From: Stenopsyche tienmushanensis
Taxonomy: Eukaryota; Arthropoda; Insecta; Trichoptera; Stenopsychidae
NCBI GenBank assembly: GCA_008973525.1
Contig: WACJ01000327.1
Span: 124,001 to 188,000, forward strand
Direction: 5' to 3'
DNA: 64,000 nucleotides
Shown: positions 9,237 to 21,703 of the stretch, piece by piece
Layout: each line of letters begins with the position of its first letter
How positions within the stretch are numbered: position 1 is the stretch's first letter
Made by a program: the position numbers and the translations under genes
Notes under the pieces: generated by a model
Told to the model about the DNA's origin: nothing
Database searches by the model: none
The model's input: only the letters and a program-made list of their open reading frames with translations

Positions 9237-12200
9237 GTTTTTGATAATATTCAAATTTCTATTAAGCTTACCTTTGGTATTCTAAATTCTGAAAACCATT
9301 TTATGACATACCTTGAAAATATTAATTCTTTGGGGTCGAAGATTTTTCATAAAAGTTCCCACTAACTCCTAGCCATTTCTTCGTATTACTTAAAAAAATG
9401 TTTATATGGAATAAAATGAAAAAAATTGGAGGTTTACGAATAATAAAAAAATAGTAATTTATTATGCAGAACGTTTGTTAAGTAATCATGTAATATATGA
9501 TATTTTTTGAACCAATATTCAGAATGAATCGCTGGTTTCCTTTCGTATGTGTCGCAAAAAGATAGCATTAGCATTTTTCAGATATACGGTCTGAACACAC
9601 CATACAGTCTCTATAATTCTTCCCTCATCTACTATAAATAAATGGGGACTTCCATCTAACCATTGATCGCGATCAGTTGATGACAATAATTCCAATTTGG
9701 AGTTCGTAAAATCGCCAAAGTTACTAATAAGTTGCATCTACAATTTTTTTTCGTCAGCTATTTTTTTTATTGATTTATTGGCTTTATATTTTTTTTAATT
9801 TCATATTCATTGTATAAAGTTTAAGAGCTTACAATCAATATTTTAAAACCCCAAAAAAATAACTTCTTCCACCACTTCAGTCTTTCGCATGAAACAATAT
9901 GATGCTGTGTATGGATTAATCTGCTATGTCCACCCCGCCCATATTTTTAATGTAATCTAAAATTACTACTGGCTTGTTTATTAGCTCATCTTGATTAGAT
10001 TGGTATAAGATAGTCCTTGCTATTCTACTCATTGATTGGGAAGTTGATGTATACTTTGTACTAAGCATTGTCACTATTATTTTGTCTCGTCAAGCTAATA
10101 TTACTTGTTTTCTGTATTAACCAATTATTTTCCATATTCCAGATGACAAATTGATGGTTAGAAAATGAGACATTATTTGTAGAGTAATCACTTGATTCTT
10201 ACATTTAAAAAAATATCAAAATCTTATTTGAAGTTCATAAAAACTGCCCGAGAAAAAACCGGCCACACGTAGTGGCCATAGGAACTAGTGGGAAAAAATC
10301 TTTAGCCACAATGTGTGGCTATAGCAGTTGTAAGGGTTAACTATTATATTTATTTTTAATGTTTATCCTGGGTGATGTTACTTAAAAATATTGTTGTACA
10401 GTTGCTATATCAAAAATACAATGCTTCTCGGGGGTTGATAAAACTAAAGATCGTTCATTTCACAAGGAAGCAATCGATCGTTATGAGTTCAATAGGAGCA
10501 TAACGACGTCGTTAAATCAGATCAAACACGGTCTGCAATTGTCGATTTAACAAGCCCAGTTGAGCTCGCAATAATTACTTACCATTCCGATAATTTATTA
10601 TTAAATATTAACAAATATCGATGCATCGGGGAAGCTGCTTCCGAATATGATACGCTTAGTTATTCATAGAATTCTTTATGGGAGCCTGCAGGCTACTCAC
10701 GCTCCATCATGGATGGAGAATTATATTTATTACACGCTCGTGGGAATAAAGAAGCTAGAATCTGAATGGCTGCCTTCTATTTGCTATTAAGCTATATTAA
10801 ATTGAATGATTTGTGGACTGAGCGACCAGTTAGTTACCTTAAGGGTTATTAAAGTGTTGTAACTGGGAAAACTCTACTGCTACCTACAAATATTATTAGT
10901 ATTTGTCCGGTGGTAATTGATTACTAAATTATATACGTGCATCCCACGTTAGCATATGTGCTCGAAAAATATGCATGAAAAAATGCGTATGCATATTTTA
11001 TTTTATTTGCCGCTTGTTATAATACGTTTTTTTTTGTTGTGTCTTTGGTCGACGTCGGTAATTTTGTACAGCACGTTGTAAAAATAATTTTCTTCGCAGT
11101 GGCTTAAGCCTGGTTGTAAGCTTTAAGGTTGAATTTAACAGTAACGAGATGCATAAGTTATTAAGTGATTGGATTTTCATTGAAAGGCTTACGAGGGAAT
11201 AACTTGTAAAAGGTGGTAACTTAAGTGTTGTATCGAATAATTTAATAGACATTTTAATAATCCTGCTTGATCAATTTGACATAATATATTATGGTCAAGG
11301 AAATTTGTTATAATAAAACAGGCATAACCAATCTTTACTGTTTCGTACCAGAACTTCAATAACATCCTCAAGTGCTTAATTATTCACAATATGATGTTCA
11401 TAATTTAAAATTCGTAATGGATCTTTAATATCTTATTAAGAAGATATTATGAAATTTTAGTGTGTGAGTATATGGATGATTCTATAATATTTAAATTTCA
11501 TTGAATATTGATTTACAATATTTAAAATGTACTTCATAAGAGCTTCATATTAGTGTAGAAAAATGTACGCAATATATAGATATCAATATGTTTATAAGCA
11601 TCCAATGGTTCAACCTCCCTTAATAAATTATTTAGATGGACGCTGAGTAAACACGAATAATGTGTAAGCTATAATAGAACCGATCACTTTGAAATTAACT
11701 CTAATAACTCAATTTAAATCCACAATCTAACCCGCAAGCCTTAACGTCTTATTCAACATGGAAGTCTCCACTAATTCGTTTAAGCCGTATTTGCATATAG
11801 ATTGAATTTCACCACATTTTTCCCAACGACATTACAACAAACAATTCGATTAACGCGCATGTATATTGAAACAATATAACAGCTTCAATTGAGTCATCAA
11901 TTAAAGTATTGTCGTTTTCTGAGCTTTCGGGGCGTATTTTCAGATCGAATTGATGTCCTGTATAATATTTTAGTGTCATAAGAGGCTTATGTTTTAATAC
12001 AAATGCATATATCGTCATAAAAATATTCATTTCGGATGTTAGAAATAAGAACTACTGGTCGGGATGCTGCAACAGATACCAGTTGGGTGGTCTTTGATTG
12101 TCATTAGTCATTTGACATTGAATATTCTAAGGTGTAGTCGTCTAAAAATATTGCCTTTTTTTAAAAAATACATTTGAATAAAATAATTTCCTATCAAATT

Positions 12201-12689
12201 TTGATTTAAATAAGTCATCTGGTAATCTTAAAATTTCAATCAGGTTAACAAATTTGAAACACTAACATATTTTGGAATTATATAATGTTATAAAAAGTAT
12301 GTCCAATTTTTACTACAGTAGGTTTACATTATTCTCCAGGATTTGTATAGACAAGACTATCTATAAGCGATTTAACATAGGTCTATTGCCTAAAAAAATA
12401 TGGATTTTATAAGATTTTACAGCTACAGATCCTCCATCTGTTATATATATTTAACTCATAATTATGTCGTTTTGATATGTATATATTTCAATCAATCGTG
12501 GCACAACAATACCAACGTTGACGTTATTTAATTTAAAGTTTAAAGGAATTTTTGCTTTAAAACACGCCCTTAAAAAAATGCTCACGATTTATCAGAAAGT
12601 CAGGACGTGCATTCCCGTAAACCTATTTTTGAAGCAATGGATCTTCTATGGATCACCACCAAATTTTGCGTTAAGCTTGGGAATTTTAC
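9237..12689. other. long non-coding stretch with an ATG-led frame and a single-copy island
   Basis: The content is: (1) a 72-codon minus-strand frame at 9519-9737 beginning with ATG (see findings); (2) a possible piggyBac-type end at 10250-10336 facing a TTAA; (3) a higher-GC, apparently single-copy patch at about 10440-10720 with several TAAT/ATTA cores; (4) otherwise A+T-rich DNA. No exon-intron structure could be traced. Confidence 0.35.
10250..10336. repeat. possible piggyBac-type MITE end
   Basis: Read from TTAA at 10337-10340 on the minus strand, the sequence starts CCCTTACAACTGCTATAGCC. It then holds two imperfect copies of a GGCCACACG/GCCACACATTGTGGC motif that can fold on themselves. 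TTAA plus CCCT is the piggyBac end signature. The other end was not found, so this is tentative. Confidence 0.35.
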
Positions 12690-13130
12690 CACCAAAACGT
12701 TTCTATTAATTCAGCAAGCCTTTGGAAGTGATTGCTTGCCCATATCATAAGTTCTTCCATGGTACAAGTCATTTTAGAAGGGCCGAAGGGAGGTCGTCGA
12801 CGTACCATCAATTTCCCGAATCAACGAAAATGTGACGCGTGTGCATAGATTTTTTGAACTTTGATCAACGTTTAAACGTTGATCAAAGTTCAAACAACGT
12901 TTTGAACTTCAATGGATAGCAAAAACTTTAAACATGATGAAAATAACCGTCTGTCTGGCATTGTCAACTTATATTTGAACACAAAGATATATGAAAACTT
13001 CACGACAACAAGCCAGGCCATATCGTCTTCGTTGCCAAAGATTTCCTGATCAGGACTCGTACTTCATTGGTTCTTCAGCCACCCTACAACCAGATCTGGC
13101 TCCCCTAGATATATATAGTATACGATAGGG
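12690..13130 (+). pseudogene. mariner transposase relic with embedded palindrome
   Basis: The plus strand from about 12705 reads IQQAFGSDCLPIS, then VLPWYKSF and GRREVVDVPSISRINENVTR. This is the mariner N-terminal pattern (QAYGxxxLSRxxVxxWxxRFxxGR...) followed by the DENVxxV segment. About 200 bp further it reads HDNKPGHIVFVAKDFL, then LVLQPPYN. That matches the HDNAPAH...QPPYSPDLAP block holding the second catalytic aspartate; the third is lost in a frame change. Most of the first catalytic region is missing, and a 42-bp perfect palindrome (12853-12894) sits at the junction. Dead copy. Confidence 0.75.
12853..12894. repeat. 42-bp perfect palindrome
   Basis: Twenty-one bases (TTTGAACTTTGATCAACGTTT) are followed at once by their exact reverse complement, with no spacer. 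The symmetry ends abruptly on both sides (t at 12852 faces c at 12895). It lies in the deleted part of the mariner relic. Confidence 0.95.
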
Positions 13131-15299
13131 ATTCAAATATAACCCGGATTTTTTTCTATACAAATTTATTAGTACATATTACATAAAAATATAAATGGAG
13201 CACACTTATTAATATCATCTTCTGTTGCGCAACGTGTTTTCGTTTGGGTTTATCGATAGTAGAGAATCGTAAAGAATATCTAAAATATCACATCTTTTTT
13301 TGACGTGATCGATATTTTTGAATAGTTTTTCCATAAACTTTGTACAAATTCAATAAAATAATTTAAATAAACTTAGCATTTTTTGCATTTCTTTGTTACT
13401 ATTAAGAATTTTATAAATATTCGACTATTGAATAAAGAGCAAATATATTCGAATATTCTATTGGGATCCCTAGACACTATTGAAACCCTCCAAGCTCATG
13501 TTACATCGACTCCGAGACATTCCGGAGAAGACCTTCCAGGTCTGGCAACACTATTTCTAGAAGTATATGTATAATGGCTTGATTTTTAATAATTTACAAA
13601 TGGAATTAAAACAAAGTTTAAAAAATATCAAACGCCATTGATATTTCATTTTATCTATCTAATTTTAGGAAGATCTGATTTTAAATCTAGATCGCTAAAA
13701 TAAAAGTAAAGGAAGATATCTTATTTTTAATTTTAAAACGACAATAATTCTCTATATCTTCAATATTTGCAATATGTAAAAATCAACTAATTAATTGTTA
13801 TATTGGTAACTCATCATGATTTTGATAAATCCAGAAATCACTCAGTAGACTGAAAGTATGTATTTTCTATCGAAGATAATTTATTTTTTCGGATGAGTTA
13901 ATATTAAATGTATATCTATTCAAAGGAGCTAAAATATACATAATTTTAAAAAAATCTAGAAAGTCTTGCTTATTACATGATGTGAGATAAATCCAAATGT
14001 CGCACACGAGTATTATCAAAGGTGTTATCAAATAATTTGCTTAATTCTCAGACAGAAATTGAATTAAGGCTTCTAAATATGGATAAGGCTGAATGCTGTT
14101 TTAATGTAATATGATTAAAAAACATTTCCAATAGTCACACTATGTACAATAATTATGATAGAGTTACTAATGATGAAGTTCTTGTTATATTTTCATTGTT
14201 TATATATTTATATTTTTTATATAAAGAAAATATGGTTTGAAACTCCACCCATGTTTTCACCTGCCAGAATATAGATAGCTACCTGTCGCAGCTAAGCTTT
14301 GTAATCTTTATTGTCAAATTACATTATTAATTAGGATACGGGATGGTGGACACCTACACGTCTTGCTTCTCACTTACAGCTTCCATACATCACAGAAAAT
14401 GCCGTAAAAATCACAAAGAAACGCAATATTCGTGACATAAATTTTCGTTATTAATACGGCTTTAATGCGATTTAACGAAATTAAGCCCTCACGCAACTTT
14501 CATAATCAATGCCTCGGAATGTCCGGATCAAATGTGCATTTTTTTATTTTGCATCACGTGCCACAATTACGCAAAGAATTATTAATTTCCATTGAATAAT
14601 CGACGTGAAATGAAGGTAGCATGGAGCTCGTCCATGGTCGTGATTGATTCGTCGCGGTCACCAATTAATTTTTTTCAATTTTGTGCCAAATTTCACGGTC
14701 TTTAACTTTGGTAGCCATTCCGACCACCGGCGAAATTGACACGGAATCTCAGCCGATTAAAATTTCCTCGAGATGTGCGCCCCATGACGATTTTAATAAT
14801 GGAAAGGATCGCTCATTTTTTGCCCGCGTATCAATATTTGATGTGGATGTGTGTATGGGCACAAGGGACGTAATGCGGAGAATAATGTGAGGTCAGTATG
14901 GGAAATACATAAATCAAGAGCACAATGGACCGAACGAAGGCGTTAGGAATAAACAAGATCAAAGGTACTGAGATTGCTTAAGGGGGAAAAGGGAAGATTA
15001 AGGAGGAATAAGGAAGCGTGAGAACCTTTGCCATTATTACGCAACGAGACAATACTGGTAATTTAAAGATTGTTCGCGCAAAAAGCCGTCCTTTTTTGCA
15101 ATGTTACCTTAATTATTTCGCATACAATTTTATATGGATTTTATTACATTGCTGTATACAAAATGTAAAAAATGCTCTTGGAAGTTCAAGCGCGCATTTA
15201 TTAAACCTAAAGGACACTGTTATTTAAATTCAGACAGTGTACCAAAATATAAACTTCAAAATTAGCGTTCTACAATTTAATTTACAATGATCTATAATA
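13131..15299. other. non-coding DNA with a candidate regulatory island
   Basis: 13131-13570 may still belong to the mariner relic; it starts near an AACCCGGATTTTT motif like those in mariner ends. 13570-14330 is A+T-rich. 14330-14890 is single-copy in this window, richer in G+C, and dense in ATTA/TAAT cores with a CACGTG E-box at about 14557. That is a composition often seen in insect enhancers, so regulatory function is only inferred. 15000-15230 holds an open frame without family resemblance. Confidence 0.35.
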
Positions 15300-15820
15300 T
15301 TTGAATGGAAACTCTAGAAATAGAATCAGATGCAAGATTTAAAGTATTTTTTTTAAACTTATTCCAAACATTTTACTTTTTTATATCAATCATATTTTGT
15401 AACAAAGCTTCTTTTTCGGTCAGTATGAAAACATTCGAACTATTCAAATATTGTATAAAATGGGGATTAGGGGATTTTTTTGCTACGTTTCATAAAAATC
15501 ATTCAATGTGTTATTTAAAGAACTTTGAAGTTAAAATTTCTTATTGGTTTGCACATTTTATGTAACTTTGGAAGCTCAGAACTATTTTTTTTTTGTAAAT
15601 AAATTGCATAAAATTATGATTTATTTATATCAAATATACATTTCAAAATATATAAACAGTATTATTGTGTTATTACGACTAAATATTAAAAAAAATCTAT
15701 TTCGACAACCCTGACAATTAGAACATAGGGTCTATATATGAAACGTAGCAAAAGATCTCCTTTACAACCAAAAATAAATTGTCGATCCATGTGCCAAACA
15801 CCCTATATATTTTAGAGCAA
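15300..15820 (+). repeat. interspersed repeat, family G, copy 1
   Basis: Related to 62640-63035. Shared segments include AAATTGCATAAAAT followed by ATGATTTATTTA, AAATCTATTTC, ACAACCCTGACA, ACATAGGGTCTAT and a final CCATRTGCMAAACAYCCTRTATAT. The terminal motif is like the CAGGGTG-type ends of many arthropod DNA elements. GCTACGTTTCAT at 15481 recurs inverted near 15737. Probably a non-autonomous DNA element; class not settled. Confidence 0.65.
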
Positions 15821-17175
15821 CATTTAAAAAGATTATTCCATTAAAAATTATAATATTTAAAATATGTTACGATGTGAAGGCATTTCAAAAGACTTTCTAA
15901 TAGTCAATAAGATCTTCTAAAATTAAAATAAATACTGCATTATAGGAATTTTTTGACTCTTTCGTTCATATCCTGACACCAAAATAACACCCACTTGTGT
16001 AGGAATTCTAATAGACATAGATTATTGTTTCATCCTCAAAATGGATATTTTAGGCCGAAGACTTGCCTAGCACAAAAGCTCTATTTTTTAATGATTTGTT
16101 GATAAATTTGATCAATTATTATAATGGTTTCAAAACATAAGTATTAAAAATATATTATTTTCATTATCGCTGTAGATGTTTGATGCAGAAACTTGCACTT
16201 TTTTAAATTTTAATGCATCATTTGGTTTTCATTATTGCAATTCACCCACGCACCCTGTTGGGGCGTAAGCTCCCTTGCAACTGAACAAATTCGCGCCAAA
16301 GGAGCAAGATTTTTGTAATAATGCTCTCGTGATGAATACAAGAAATTAAGGCTATACAAATAATTCAAAAGTAAAAGGCAATAAAATGAAAATTTATTGC
16401 AGGACGAGCGTACAACCACAAAGGTGATTTATGATTTATTGTGCGCTTCGACAATCGGACAGCGTTTATCTCGCGGCAAGTACAGGTCATCAAATTCTTT
16501 TATGCCGAGGAGAGCTTTGATAAGTGCACAACCCTTTAAATAGCCAAGTCCGGCTTTATTGTCCGAGTTGATAAGCAGTAACCTGTCTCCATGTCGCCAC
16601 AAAAGAAAGTGGCCCCAAGTGACCCGCCGATGCACAATGGCCGAGACGACATACAATTTACGTAATTATGTCCAATGTCGAAACTGCAACTAATGGAGGG
16701 AAATGCTCACCTGATGCCCACGTGAAATAACTTAAAAAAATACATTTGCATTATATCATCACGCTTTATAGTTCCCCGGGACCGATGGCATTTATTGAAA
16801 GCCCCACCGACTTGAATGCCATCGAAACCTGCACGGAAGGCTAAAAATTATCTCGTCTGCGAATGTGGAGTAATGAATGAATTTCAACATGGCATTTATC
16901 AATTTTGAGAGGTGGACAAGTCACTTAATTTCGATACACCGATCACTAATCTGTTGAATATGTACTAAGTTGCAAACAAAAAATCGATACTAACAAATTG
17001 GCAATGAAACTCGTATGACATAGTGGAAGAAAACGCTATGTGATTTTCTATTTTATCACAAATTAAATCGTTTTAATTTTTTAGAATGCATTATTTTTCA
17101 ATTCATATGATGCATTAGTTAATTCATGATTATTGGTTTGTATTTAAGATTTAAAAAAAATCAATGTAACATGTA
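15821..17175. other. non-coding DNA, higher-GC part at 16210-16900
   Basis: 16210-16900 is single-copy in this window and less A+T-rich, with minus-strand open frames of 69 and 75 codons. Their translations match no family I know. It may be a conserved non-coding region. The rest is A+T-rich. Confidence 0.3.
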
Positions 17176-17565
17176 CTCAATAAGTCCGTAGGATGAAAAC
17201 ATAGTTTTAGACGGTCGTAAATTGAAGTTGTATGAGATATCTAACACCTTAATATATATAAAACGGCAGCGTGTTCAAAATTTTGCATTAATAATTGTCC
17301 ATGAGAAAGCTCTATTCAAAGTGGATACCGCGTTTGCTCACAATTCAGAATATTGTTTGGAGCTGTTTCATGCGATTTGTGACAATAGATGGTCTCTATA
17401 TTTTGATGTTTTATTCATCGATTACCTTAAGAAAAGCAGAACTATCATTAGGAAATATTATATCGCATTATTGATGCATTTTATGGAAGAAATTGCCGAA
17501 AAAGACCCCTAAATGAAGAAGAAAAATGTGTAAAATGAAAAAAATCCTACGAACTTATTGAGTCG
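17176..17565 (+). mobile_element. mariner derivative, deleted (same family as 8695-9236)
   Basis: The ends CTCAATAAGTCCGTAGGAT and ATCCTACGAACTTATTGAG are inverted repeats with one mismatch. TA precedes the left end and follows two extra bases at the right. The inside reads FDVLFIDYLKKSRTIIRKYY, then IALLMHFMEEIAEKDP. This corresponds to the mariner GxLFIDYLEKGKTIxxEYY block between the first and second catalytic aspartates. Only about 390 bp remain, so it is an internally deleted, non-autonomous copy. It shares its ends and the CAATTCAGAATRTTRTTTGG segment with 8695-9236. Confidence 0.82.
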
Positions 17566-18489
17566 TATCATGCAAACATAAACTATCCTAAAGCTCATTT
17601 CTAAGCATCGTGACGGAAAGGTTTTTATGGGAATTTGTAATGTTTCACATCCTAATTTGAATAAATAATAACATTCTATATGAAATTAAAATCATGGCAT
17701 TGAAGATAAAGCGCTATAGAGAATGACTGTACATATAAGGTCATAATAATCTAAGGGTTAATATGTTTGTTCTCTTTTTTGAAATTTGAAGTTTTTAAAA
17801 CACATCAAATTCGCCATTATACTTTCATCTTGTATGTAAAATATAGCAGATAACCCAATAAGATCTATGATTATAGGTATAATTATTACGATAGAAATCA
17901 TTTTACAGATGCATCATCTGTAGTTTGTTTTTTTTTTTGAGATTCACCTTCATGGCTTGAATTTATGATGACCATGTCAATTAAATCTTCTCCATTCAGA
18001 ATCATTACCTTTTAGAGCAATTTAATTTATAACATGCATTTAAGATCACCTTCATACAGTCCATAATATTATATTTGTTCTATAATCTGGAAGAATAAAT
18101 AGGTTTTCATTCATGTTATCCAGTATTTTTAATCAAATAATTTACATTGCAAAAATGATGGCTGTATATATAAACAACCAATTAAAGTTATGCTTGTTTA
18201 TATATTAATAATAATACCATTTATCATTTATGATCCTTCTTTTTAATCCTTTTGCATGTTCAAATTTATAAAAAACACATGATAATGAAAGGTAAAAAGA
18301 TAAATTATTAGTCAAATGTTAGTTAATAATTTATATAATTGATTTACAAAGGGTATTGGATTTTTCACATAAATATATTCATCAATTTAATGCAATATTT
18401 TCTATTGTATAATCGATATATTCCTTAAGATATGTTTGATAATCAGTTATTCTAAAACTTCCTCCTTTGTGTTTGGTGGGATTTTTTTT
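17566..18489. other. A+T-rich DNA, nothing recognised
   Basis: No gene, RNA or repeat match to other parts of the window was seen. Confidence 0.4.
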
Positions 18490-18928
18490 GGCGTAATTCA
18501 CTACGAATTATTAAAACCTGGCCAAACTGTCACAGCATAGCTATACTGTGCATAATTAGATAGATTAAAAGCGGAAATGCTCAAAAAGCGATCAGTGCTA
18601 GTTAACAACCAAAGAAGAATATTACAGCATGATAATGCATGACCACGCGCAGCAAGGATTACGCAAAACGAAATAAGGGGACTATATTTGGAAGTGCTGC
18701 AACATCCACCATATTCTCTTGATATTGCACCTTCAGACTATCATCTTTTCAAGTAATTAGAACATTCGCTTCGTGATAAAAAAATTCACTTCTGTGGCAC
18801 AAATGAAAAATCATTTGGATTCTTACTTTAGTGGAAAACCCGCCAAATTTTACGAAAGAGGCATTAAAAAGCTACCTAATCTGTGGAAGGCGATTATAAA
18901 TAATAATGGAAATTATTTAATTGAGTAA
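18490..18928 (+). pseudogene. mariner transposase C-terminal half
   Basis: The plus strand reads GVIHYELLKPGQTVTA, then LKAEMLKKRSVLVNNQRRIL, HDNA, a stop, PRAARITQ, VLQHPPYSLDIAPSDYHLFK. After a frame change it gives MKNHLDSYFSGKPAKFYERG and IKKLPNLWKAIINNNGNYL to a stop at 18926-18928. HDNA and PSDYH carry the second and third catalytic aspartates, and exactly 34 codons lie between them, the DD34D spacing of mariner. The N-terminal half with the first aspartate is missing, and there are several stops and at least one frameshift. The sequence differs from the other mariner relics here, so it is a separate subfamily. Confidence 0.88.
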
Positions 18929-20490
18929 TATTGAACAGCTTTTATTAAAAAAAAAAATTCTCCAAATAATAAAAAAATGACATTTCTTTCCGCTTTAAGT
19001 AATATTTTAATAATTATTTTGGTGGTACATAAAACATTTTAGCAACAAAAAAGTTGCTTAAATGCAAATTCTTATAGTAAATAATATATCATAAGGTAGT
19101 AAAAGTAATTATTGAGATTTTCGCTTTCCGGAATTGACCTAAAAATGTAACCTCTGACTTTTGGATACGCCGAAAACAATTATTTTGTTTTATTACACAA
19201 ACTTTCATGAAGACGTAAATCTTTATTCTTTCCTCATAAAGCAGTCCGCTTCATTATGTTTGTCATCATAAATTATGCTTTAAAATATTTTGATTACGTC
19301 CATACTCATTTTGCACACCAATTATATCCGTAAGACATATCATTCATTAATATGAGCCCCGAGAAAAAATATGTCTACTTTTTCTCTACGGAGCCGAAAC
19401 CACCTATCCGTTAGGATAATGAATGCACGGACCGAATAAAAAATAAAACGAACAAATATTACCAATAGAAAATTAGTTACGCAGCTTCTGATCGAATACC
19501 ACTAAAGATTGACTCTTAGATTTCATCTCACCAAATGAGAATTGTAATGAGGTTAAGTCACGACTAATTAATTACATATGTAAAAAGTATTCGTGGCGTT
19601 GCGCAATCGTGGCGTTGAGCAAAAATGGACTTTTATACCAACAAATTGGACCACAAACTGGACGAGAAAAACGTATACGGTGATATATTATATCGGCTTT
19701 ATTATAATATTTATTAATAGCGACATTTTTCTATTTGGTCTATGCGAAAAAAACGTTAATATCTTACGGAACGAAATAATTACAGCTCAACTTATTTGCA
19801 TCGATCCATTAATTTTCAGTAGTCAAAAACAGCACTTGACACAGGCGCCGGCCGACAACGTGCTAAAAATCATACGATTCAATGCGCGGTTTTATTCATC
19901 ATAGACACAGTCCGAGCGCGAATTGTGTTTGTAATTGCATGTGCGGGATGATGGGATTGTTTTGCGAGTGTTGAATGATTGAGCATTTGATAGATGAAAT
20001 CAACGACGATTCGTTCACATTCTCATTAACTTGTTGCAAATTGTGTCCATCGATTGTGCGATTGGAATGTGGCTAAGTGATATCGACTTCGAAATGGAAA
20101 TCATACAAACACATTGATTGCCACGGGGTTAAATTTAAGGCCTTATAGGGTAACAAGTTTGCCTACTTCTTCAAAAGTGAGTCTTACACTTGTGATTAAG
20201 GCAGGGACTTCCAACTAAAAATTAAATTAATAATGAAAACTAAACTCATACCAATTGATCGAAGCTAAGCACACATTTTAACATTTGGACGGTTTTTATA
20301 AAGAATTTGCCAATCCAACGCCATTTTAAAAACATAATTGTTATTACATTTAATTGGTTGCAAATACTGTTCCTGGCTGAATTTTTTAAAGAATTTTTAC
20401 GCATTTTATAATAAGTGTTGATCAAATACACTTTTAAAGTGTGTGCTTCTTTGAATAGAAGGTTCTTCTTTAAATTCAAGGATCAAAATA
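18929..20490. other. non-coding DNA with a single-copy island at 19400-20150
   Basis: 19400-20150 is less A+T-rich, not repeated in the window, and dense in TAAT/ATTA cores. A 103-codon plus frame (19593-19904) runs through it but has no family resemblance and does not begin with ATG. Candidate regulatory DNA by composition only. Confidence 0.35.
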
Positions 20491-21092
20491 TGAGGGTCAT
20501 CCAGAAATTAAGGTTACAACATTTTTGTAAGATCGAAAAATGCTCGTATTCAATTGAAATTCACAAAATATTTCACAAATATATTCAACTATTTTTCAAC
20601 GAAATTGCTGTCAAGATCGAAACATTTCTGTGGTCGGGGCATCAGCTTTTGTATGCCAGTGTCATAGACTTCCCCGTCAGCTCTTTTAGAATTGTCTTTT
20701 GAATTCTAGGATTTAGTGAAATATCTACGTTTCATCTCTCGTCACGATAGACCAGAAAAGCTTCTCCTTTTTGTGCAAAATTATGCACCCATTTCGCACA
20801 CAACTTTTTGTAATCAAGTTTTGGCGCCACAAAATCAGCAAGAAGACTTCAAGAAATATCAGGGAATTCTTCGTGAAGGTCGTTAAGCGTCACACGGTGA
20901 TCATTTCACACTTGTTTTTCAATTTTTTGCACAAGTTAGTCCTTGCTACGTCATGATCATCAGTACGGTCTTCACTTTAACGACCTAACCCACTTCGTGA
21001 CATGTTGTCGACTCATCATATCACAACCATAAACTTCCACGAGCTTTCGATGGATATTCGCTATGGTATTGTTCTGCAAAACGAATGACCGC
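20491..21092 (-). mobile_element. mariner copy, minus strand, internally deleted
   Basis: On the minus strand from about 21092 the reading is RSFVLQNNTIANIHRKLVEV, then YGCDMMSRQHVTKWVRSLK. After stops and frame changes it continues with the RVTLND region, EEFPDIS, KLDYKKLCAKWVHNFAQKGE and AFLVYRDER. These are the N-terminal DNA-binding domain and linker of a mariner whose members carry FPDISRSLL and KLCARWVP. The centre is deleted. Near the end are traces of the C-terminus (KLMPxxxKCFDL-like), and the right element end is TGAGGGTCATCCAGAAATTA (plus strand, 20491 on) preceded by TA. The left coding start runs straight into unrelated sequence that leads to an LTR-like repeat, so the 5' TIR is lost. 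Confidence 0.82.
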
Positions 21093-21287
21093 GCAGATCT
21101 CGCACGGGCGAAAAGGGATGAGAAAGCGCGACGATCTCTCCATCGGAAGAATTTACTGTGACTAAACAAAATGGACGATAAACACGCGAGACCAAATAAA
21201 CTGAGCATTAGGGTTCCCTCTACACGCCAAATGTACCAACTTGGAAACAAATTAAAAAAATCGCCCGGCCTCAGGAGCTCTTGTAAC

Positions 21288-21703
21288 TGTAACGTTGAGG
21301 TGGGGTCACTCTCGGGGGTAGAGTTCCTGGGCGGTTCCCCGCCTCCGCGTGCTCGTCGGGATGTCCGCGATAGCGCACGGGTCCGTTCTTCTACCGGGCC
21401 GTGATGTTGCTGGACGAATGGATGGAAATAGAAGGGCGTTGAATAGAAAGACACACTTTACGAAATAACTATTTATTCTACACGAGAGAAATGGAGAGAG
21501 ATTTGGCTGCAGGAGGGACGACCTCCCGCAACCAAGACCAACCGACGACTCCCCCAACACCCGCCTCCTGCACGTCGCTCCCCAACCGACAACGGTGCAC
21601 GCAGTAGGTTTGCAGGTGCAATGTCTCCGCAGGGCCACAAGAGATGGCGCAGTTAAAATAACACATTGCACCTGAAGAAAGATGAAAGATGTCGCTGTTA
21701 ACA
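21288..21703 (-). repeat. LTR-like repeat, copy 1
   Basis: On the minus strand it begins TGTTAACAGCGACATC and ends CCTCAACGTTACA, like a TG...CA long terminal repeat. It shares most of its length with 44983-45333 and 31327-31591, including AGGTGCAATGTG, GCCCTGCGGAGACATTGCAC, TCCCTCCTGCAGCC and a GTAGAATAAATAG segment with an AATAAA polyadenylation signal. No gag/pol, primer-binding site or matching 4-6 bp flanking duplication was seen, so solo-LTR status is inferred. Confidence 0.65.

Noticed and set aside
20972..21454. 160-codon minus-strand frame spanning 20972-21454
   Set aside because: It is an accidental read-through from the LTR-like repeat and spacer into the mariner N-terminal region; the two parts have separate origins.
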